Below are positions 15,301 through 18,932 of a DNA stretch of 18,932 bases, piece by piece. Below the pieces are notes generated by a model. It ran no database searches. It worked only from the letters and a program-made list of their open reading frames with translations, and was not told the DNA's origin. The DNA is from JAGTVB01 sp964624765 (lineage in GTDB: Bacteria; Pseudomonadota; Gammaproteobacteria; HK1), in assembly GCA_964624765.1 (NCBI GenBank), contig CAZUZO010000058.1, positions 1-18,932 on the forward strand, in the 5' to 3' direction. Position 1 is the stretch's first letter, and every line of letters begins with the position of its first letter. The translations under genes and the position numbers were made by a program.

Positions 15301-15981
15301 ATCAGGGTTCTGAGCAGTCCCGCGGATCACGGGGTGGTCTGGGTTCAGGCCTCGCAGGCGGTGGCTGCGCACCAGGTCATCGGCGATCATGGCGCGGATC
15401 TCGGCGTCGGCTAGCAAGGTGACCTTGTTGATTTCGTGGGAGGTGCGAAAGCCATCGAAGAAATGTACGAACGGGATGCGAGCCTCGAGCGTCGATGCCT
15501 GGGCGATGAGCGCTAGGTCGTGGGCCTCCTGGGGCGAGCTGGAACACAGCAAGGCGAATCCGGTGGAACGCACCGCCATGACGTCCGAATGATCGCCGAA
15601 AATAGAGAGTCCCTGGCAGGCCAACGATCGGGCCGCGACGTGCAGGACCACCGGCGTGAGCTCGCCGGCGATCTTGTACATATTGGGGATCATCAGCAGC
15701 AATCCCTGGGAGGCGGTGAAGGTGGTGCTTAAGGCACCCGTTTGTAGGGCCCCATGCACCGCTCCGGCGGCTCCGCCTTCGCTTTGCATCTCTACCACCA
15801 GGGGGACATTGCCCCAGATGTTGGTCTGCCCCTCGGTCGCCCACTGGTCAGCGAGCTCTCCCATGGTGGAAGAGGGCGTAATGGGATAGATGGCACAGAT
15901 CTCGTTCACTCGATAGGCGGTATAGGCCGCCGCTTCGTTGCCGTCGATCGTGACAATCTGCTGATTGGCTTGTCGGTTCAT
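12391..15981 (-). CDS. nifJ: Pyruvate:ferredoxin (flavodoxin) oxidoreductase
   Basis: Interconverts pyruvate plus CoA with acetyl-CoA plus CO2, passing electrons to ferredoxin or flavodoxin; cytoplasmic. The 1196 residues match the single-chain NifJ/PFOR length, with all domains fused. The N-terminal pyruvate domain has YPITPSSTMGE (32-42) and E64 in VVEMQSEGG. The gamma domain (about 415-600) includes FFGLGADGTVGANKNSIKII. A two-cluster ferredoxin domain has C701/C704/C707/C711 and C757/C760/C763/C767. The thiamine-diphosphate domain has GGDGWAYDIGYGG (980-992) and VYSNTGGQ. The proximal 4Fe-4S ligands C831, C834, C859 and C1090 are all present. GGAGG lies upstream of the ATG. The upstream oxidoreductase gene is 81 bp away on the same strand. 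Direction (pyruvate oxidation or synthesis) cannot be read from sequence; no nif genes are in the window. Confidence 0.97.
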   Translation of the reverse strand: MNRQANQQIVTIDGNEAAAYTAYRVNEICAIYPITPSSTMGELADQWATEGQTNIWGNVPLVVEMQSEGGAAGAVHGALQTGALSTTFTASQGLLLMIPNMYKIAGELTPVVLHVAARSLACQGLSIFGDHSDVMAVRSTGFALLCSSSPQEAHDLALIAQASTLEARIPFVHFFDGFRTSHEINKVTLLADAEIRAMIADDLVRSHRLRGLNPDHPVIRGTAQNPDVYFQARETVNTFYAATPLIVQSAMDRFAELTGRRYHLFDYYGHPQAERVLVLMGSGAETVRETVEFLQTRGEAIGLLQVHLFRPFSAAHFLEALPTSTRAIAVLDRTKEPGAPGEPLYSDVVTTLVEAQDVTASLSITGMPRLIGGRYGLSSKEFTPAMVKAVFDELKKPQPKNHFTIGINDDVSHTSLDYDPHFIIEPDNVVRAMFFGLGADGTVGANKNSIKIIGEETNFYAQGFFVYDSKKSGSQTISHLRFGPDPIRSTYLIQSASFIGCHQFDFLEKSDPLKSAASGAILLLNSPAGPNDVWDKLPRRVQEVIVEKGLKLYVIDAYKVAREAGMGRRINTIMQTCFFAISGVLPRDEAIRQIKGAIEKSYHAKGPEIVRKNFAAVDHTLSHLWEVDVAREVTSTREIPPPVPDSAPEFVRQVTAMMMAGRGDELPVSALPVDGTYPTATSAWEKRNISQFVPVWESDICIQCGNCSLVCPHSVIRSKFFHESRLEQAPAAFRSAPLTGRGFPETRYTLQVFVEDCTGCALCVEVCPAKSKERSGVRAINMRPKAPILEDERRNVAFFQSIPESDRGRMDFSTVRGVQYLQPLFEFSGACAGCGETPYLKLLSQLFGDRLIIANATGCSSIYGGNLPTTPWSVNAQGRGPAWANSLFEDNAEFGLGFRLSADKHRAIAETLLAELSPQLGPELVEEILNASQDEESEIHEQRARLAALRPRLEALNTEASKHLLTVIEHLVRRSIWIVGGDGWAYDIGYGGLDHVLSLGRNVNILVLDTEVYSNTGGQVSKATPLAAVAKFAAGGKPVGKKDLALQTIAYGNVYVARVAMGANPQQTLLAFREAERYPGTSLILAYSHCIAHGINMQYGMHQQKLAVESGHWPLIRYNPELRAAGKNPFLLDSHRPTIRLKDYAYNEIRYRMLVSANPKEADRLMRLAQQNVELKWRIYEEMATRSNPDLHSAAK

Positions 15982-16062
15982 TTGGGGTGTCCTCCGGCGC
16001 GTGGGTTGGCTTCTGAGCGTGCGGACAGGTGAGCAGCGCCTGGCTTTAAGCGCAGACGTTTG

Positions 16063-17697
16063 TCAAACAGTCGGCTCTTTGACCATCTCGATGGCATGGC
16101 ACGGGCATTGTTCAAAGCACACCGCACACCCGGTGCACAGGGTGTAATCGAAGCGGTACCGTCTGCCGGGGCCGAGCTTGATGACAGCGTCCTCAGGGCA
16201 GGCGCCATAACAGCCATCGCATTCGAAACAATTGCCGCAGGACAGGCAACGACGCGTTTCGTACAGAGCCTCCTTTTCGGTCAGGCCAGACACCACTTCA
16301 TCGAAGCTGGTTTGTCGCCGGCGCATGTCGATGTGATGCTGGGGTCTTTGGATCGCATCGGTGAAATACCAGACATGGAGCTTATCGAAGCTCGCGAGAT
16401 CATGGCGCGGAGGTTTGGCATAGGTCTCACCGCGCAAGTAGGCATCGATGTGGCGAGCCGCTTTCTTTCCGTGTCCCACCCCGACGGTGACGGTGCGTTC
16501 TGCGGGCACCATGTCACCCCCGGCGAAGATTCCCGGATGTCCGGTCATGAGGTTCTCACTGACGATGACTGTGCCGTCGTGCTTGAACTCTATGCCCGGA
16601 ATGTGACGCAGAAACCCGGCATCCACCTCTTGGCCTAAGGCAAGAATGAGCGCATCGGCTTCGAGTTCCTCAAATCTCCCTGTGGGCTGGGGTCGGCCAT
16701 TTTCGTCGACCTCCATGACCTCCACGGTAAAGGTGGAGCCCTCGATTCCCTTGATGGTGCGCAGCCAGTGGATCTTGACTCCCTCGGCGATAGCCTCGTC
16801 GGCTTCGAACCCGTGGGCGGGCATATGCTCACGATCTCGGCGATAGATAATCAATGCCTCGTCGGCACCGAGACGTTTTGCCACGCGGGCGGCATCCATC
16901 GCTGTATTACCGCCGCCGTACACCGCAACCCGACGTCCGAGCTTGGTCACTTCTCCGCGCTCGACACTACGCAAGAAACTGACCGCATCGAGCATCTTGC
17001 CCGCATCGCGAGCCGGTATGTCGATGCGTTTGCTCAAGTGCGCGCCGATGGCGACGAACACGGCGTCAAAGTTTCCAGTGCGTTTCTCGTGGAGCAGATC
17101 GTCGACCTTGTGGTTGAGCTGGATCGTCACCCCAACCCGCTCGATCTGAGCGATTTCTGCATCCAACACGTCACGGGGAAGGCGATATTTCGGGATCCCG
17201 AAATGCATCATGCCACCGGCCATCGGTCCGGCCTCATGGATCTCCACTGAATGACCCAAGCGTGCCAGGTGGTAGGCGGCGGAGAGACCGCTTGGACCGG
17301 CACCGATGACCAGGACGCGTTTGCCGCTGGGCTTGGCGTGGGTGTCGATGGTCCAACCCTCCTGGCGCGCTTTGTCGCCGAGGAACCTTTCAACCGCATG
17401 GATGCTGACGGTGGAATCCAGTTTGGCGCGATTGCAGTGGCTTTCGCAGGGGTGATAGCAGACTCGGCCGTGCACGGCAGGCATCGGATTGTCTGCCACG
17501 AGGAGCTGCCAGGCCTTATGGTAATCGCCCAGTTGTGCGTAACTCAGCCAGGCCTGAATGTTTTCTCCGGCTGGGCAGGCGTGATTGCACGGTGGTAAGA
17601 GATCCACGTACACCGGACGCTGTAGGCGGCGTGGGCCGGAAAATTCTCGGTGTGCCAGGTCCGGCGGGCGCGTCATGTCGTGGCGCTTCTTGTCCAT
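16063..17697 (-). CDS. FAD/4Fe-4S NAD(P)H oxidoreductase, GltD-like
   Basis: 544 residues in the glutamate-synthase small-subunit/NfnB superfamily, with an added C-terminal double 4Fe-4S domain. The N-terminal Fe-S domain carries C37, C41, C80, C84 and C88. An FAD-binding GAGPSGLSAAYHLA lies at 132-145, a nucleotide-binding GGGNTAMDAARVA at 261-273 and the second FAD motif FAGGD at 391-395. C-terminal cysteines C484/C487/C490/C493/C496/C500 and C521/C524/C527/C531 fit two clusters. It has no glutamate-synthase large subunit nearby. Directly upstream of nifJ it most likely shuttles electrons between NAD(P)H and ferredoxin (inference). The ATG at 17697 follows AAGGAG at 7 nt. It could instead be annotated as a glutamate synthase beta subunit, which the context does not support. 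Confidence 0.9.
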   Translation of the reverse strand: MDKKRHDMTRPPDLAHREFSGPRRLQRPVYVDLLPPCNHACPAGENIQAWLSYAQLGDYHKAWQLLVADNPMPAVHGRVCYHPCESHCNRAKLDSTVSIHAVERFLGDKARQEGWTIDTHAKPSGKRVLVIGAGPSGLSAAYHLARLGHSVEIHEAGPMAGGMMHFGIPKYRLPRDVLDAEIAQIERVGVTIQLNHKVDDLLHEKRTGNFDAVFVAIGAHLSKRIDIPARDAGKMLDAVSFLRSVERGEVTKLGRRVAVYGGGNTAMDAARVAKRLGADEALIIYRRDREHMPAHGFEADEAIAEGVKIHWLRTIKGIEGSTFTVEVMEVDENGRPQPTGRFEELEADALILALGQEVDAGFLRHIPGIEFKHDGTVIVSENLMTGHPGIFAGGDMVPAERTVTVGVGHGKKAARHIDAYLRGETYAKPPRHDLASFDKLHVWYFTDAIQRPQHHIDMRRRQTSFDEVVSGLTEKEALYETRRCLSCGNCFECDGCYGACPEDAVIKLGPGRRYRFDYTLCTGCAVCFEQCPCHAIEMVKEPTV

Positions 17698-18207
17698 CGA
17701 GTCTCTCCTTAAAGCATCTGGGGAAATCTTTTGCTTCGGTGCTCAGGGGACCACCCTGGGGAGAATGGTGCGAGCGGTTGTCCGAGTTGTCCGTTTCGCA
17801 GATGACCGGGGCGTTGCGAATGGGGTAACCCCTTGCACAAGGTCAGGCGTCGAGCTCGAGCGGATGGGATCGTGTACGCGTCGCCCGAAGGGACCTGCAG
17901 GAAGTCATCAACGGGTCCTGGGTGCAAAGGCGGCAGCAGCGATCACCTAATGTTAACTCAGTTACGTGAACTCGCCCAACTGGCAGTAACACGGTCAGTT
18001 TGTTCTCATCGTAACGTCGGCCGTCATGCCCGCGATCGAGAGCAGTCAAAACGTGTCAACGTATTGATTTCTAGACTATGGTCATGCTTGGCGACTCGAT
18101 TCCGGCTGCCGAGCCGGAGTGACGGGCGTATTCACCTGGGCTCAAAAGCTTTGCCAGTAGAACGCCTTGACCCTGGGACGTCGGTGGTTGTAGGGTGCCG
18201 GAGGCCG
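17698..18207. other. 510-bp intergenic region upstream of the nifJ cluster
   Basis: No convincing gene is seen. It should hold the promoter of the oxidoreductase-nifJ-DHOD-like unit, but no strong -35/-10 pair stands out; TTGGGC-17-TTAACA on the minus strand near 17950-17980 is only a weak candidate. Also present are GGGGTAACCCC (17822-17832), an overlapping CCTTGCACAAGG palindrome just after it, and a REP-like hairpin at 18101-18118. A 128-codon plus-strand frame has composition typical of non-coding DNA. Confidence 0.4.
18101..18118. repeat. REP-like short hairpin
   Basis: TCCGGCT-GCCG-AGCCGGA, a perfect 7-bp stem followed by GTGACGG. The form resembles the short palindromes that end in TGACG found in intergenic DNA of many proteobacteria. 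Only one copy is in the window, about 90 bp downstream of mutH, so it could alternatively help end that transcript. Confidence 0.4.
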
Positions 18208-18915
18208 TCATCTGGGTAACACGAAGTGGCGTTGCAGGATGGCCTCGGTAAAGCCTCTGCGCAGATAGAAGCCGCGTGGTAAGGTTTGGATCGTGGCCCC
18301 GCTGCCGCCGATGCCTAGGCGCCGCGCCCGCGCATTGGCGGCCTTGGGGCGCACCTGGAGAGAGCTGCCGTGGTAGGCTGTAAGCCCTTCAACCTGTCCG
18401 AGTGCGATCGCTTCCATGATTTCCTCCCAGTCAGTGCGCAATGTCCGCTCCTCTTGGGGCGAGGGACTCCAGAGCAGAGGAAAGCCCAGGCGACGATTCC
18501 CCACTCCGAGACCGTCGCTGCTACGTACCGGATACCATAGCACCCGCTTGAGCTTGCGGTACACGCAAGACGCCTCCCAAGTCGCCCCGCAGTGGTCGAG
18601 TAAGGGGGCGACACAAACATAGGTGGATTCGGTGGGCCGACCGTCGGCATCCACCGGAAGTGTCTTGAGCTCCACACCGATAAGGGAGAAATCAGGTTCA
18701 GAGCGTGATGCTGCACTGGCCCCGAGGAGTTTCTCCACCAGCTTGCCTGTCCATCCTTTGGCGTGCCGCAGATCGCGGGGTACCGGTGTATCGGTGCGCA
18801 GGGCGAGCTCCGCTAGGGTATAACCGGCGATCCCTTCGGCCCGGCATAGAAGCTCCGCTTCCGAATGCGGCGGAGAAAAGCTTTGATCGAAGCAGCTTGG
18901 TGTACTTGAAGGCAT
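18208..18915 (-). CDS. mutH: DNA mismatch repair endonuclease MutH
   Basis: Nicks the unmethylated strand at hemimethylated GATC after activation by MutS and MutL. 235 residues against 229 in E. coli, alignable throughout. The catalytic set is visible as E61 in KLVEKLLGAS and the D75-E82-K84 triad in EPDFSLIGVELKT. Other conserved segments are PTESTYVCVAPL, KLKRVLWYPV, LGFPLLWSPSPQEE, SSLQVRPKAANARA and LPRGFYLRRGF. ATG 18915 is preceded by AAGGAA at about 12 nt, and no alternative start keeps the N-terminal similarity (SEAELLCRAEGIAGYTLAEL). It implies a Dam-type GATC methylation system elsewhere in the genome. Neighbouring genes show no link to repair. Confidence 0.95.
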   Translation of the reverse strand: MPSSTPSCFDQSFSPPHSEAELLCRAEGIAGYTLAELALRTDTPVPRDLRHAKGWTGKLVEKLLGASAASRSEPDFSLIGVELKTLPVDADGRPTESTYVCVAPLLDHCGATWEASCVYRKLKRVLWYPVRSSDGLGVGNRRLGFPLLWSPSPQEERTLRTDWEEIMEAIALGQVEGLTAYHGSSLQVRPKAANARARRLGIGGSGATIQTLPRGFYLRRGFTEAILQRHFVLPR

Positions 18916-18932
18916 CCGATATCGTGTTCCTT

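Noticed and set aside
16063..17697. Assignment as glutamate synthase small subunit gltD
   Set aside because: No gltB is nearby, the protein has an extra C-terminal double-cluster ferredoxin domain, and it lies directly upstream of nifJ.
17833..18219. 128-codon plus-strand frame upstream of the nifJ cluster
   Set aside because: Arginine- and serine-rich translation across a palindrome-rich spacer, no RBS, runs antisense into mutH; looks non-coding.

Overview
The window looks like chromosomal DNA of a gammaproteobacterium, probably an autotrophic Chromatiales-type lineage. This is an inference. It rests on a close MutH (a mainly gammaproteobacterial protein), a YgiM/TIGR04211 SH3 protein, a 354-residue CbbA-type class II fructose-bisphosphate aldolase as in Calvin-cycle bacteria, a short-type B12-dependent ribonucleotide reductase, and a single-chain pyruvate:ferredoxin oxidoreductase. 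There is no phage gene, intact transposase, tRNA, rRNA or CRISPR array.

Layout. 1-2227: ilvD (+), overlapped by 4 nt by a 53-residue membrane-protein gene, then a convergent spacer with repeats and a hairpin. 2226-3290: fba (-) with a roughly 500-bp upstream region holding a long repeat and a probable promoter. 3950-5476: an acyl-CoA synthetase (-), divergent from a CBS-domain gene and a phosphoribosyltransferase gene (+, 5626-6757), followed by nrdJ (+) and a 63-residue membrane-protein gene (+). 9320-9775 is a gene-poor leader to an 85-residue orphan (+). 10215-10886: ygiM (-). 11250-17697: three minus-strand genes in the order FAD/Fe-S NAD(P)H oxidoreductase, nifJ, DHOD-like flavoprotein, probably an electron-transfer and central-carbon module built around low-potential ferredoxin or flavodoxin. 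18208-18915: mutH (-).

The most distinctive structure is not a gene. Two families of terminal-inverted-repeat elements are scattered through the intergenic DNA. Family A has four copies (full length about 143 bp, one 76-bp deletion derivative). Family B has four copies or fragments (full length about 219 bp) with several internal hairpins. The two families share related termini and about 28 bp of similar left-end sequence, so they look like diverged relatives. All four family A copies lie 0-23 bp after a stop codon, in the same orientation relative to the gene they follow. One B copy ends 5 bp from a stop codon, and a B fragment supplies the stop codon of fba. They may be non-autonomous mobile elements with a preference for 3' ends, or elements reused as mRNA 3'-end or terminator structures.

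Functional links: IlvD serves branched-chain amino-acid synthesis, Fba gluconeogenesis and the Calvin cycle, NrdJ dNTP synthesis, and NifJ with its oxidoreductase partner pyruvate and reduced-ferredoxin metabolism. The DHOD-like protein of that cluster has no cysteine and lacks the classical catalytic base, so it is unlikely to be a true dihydroorotate dehydrogenase. The nrdJ reading frame has an uncertain N terminus.
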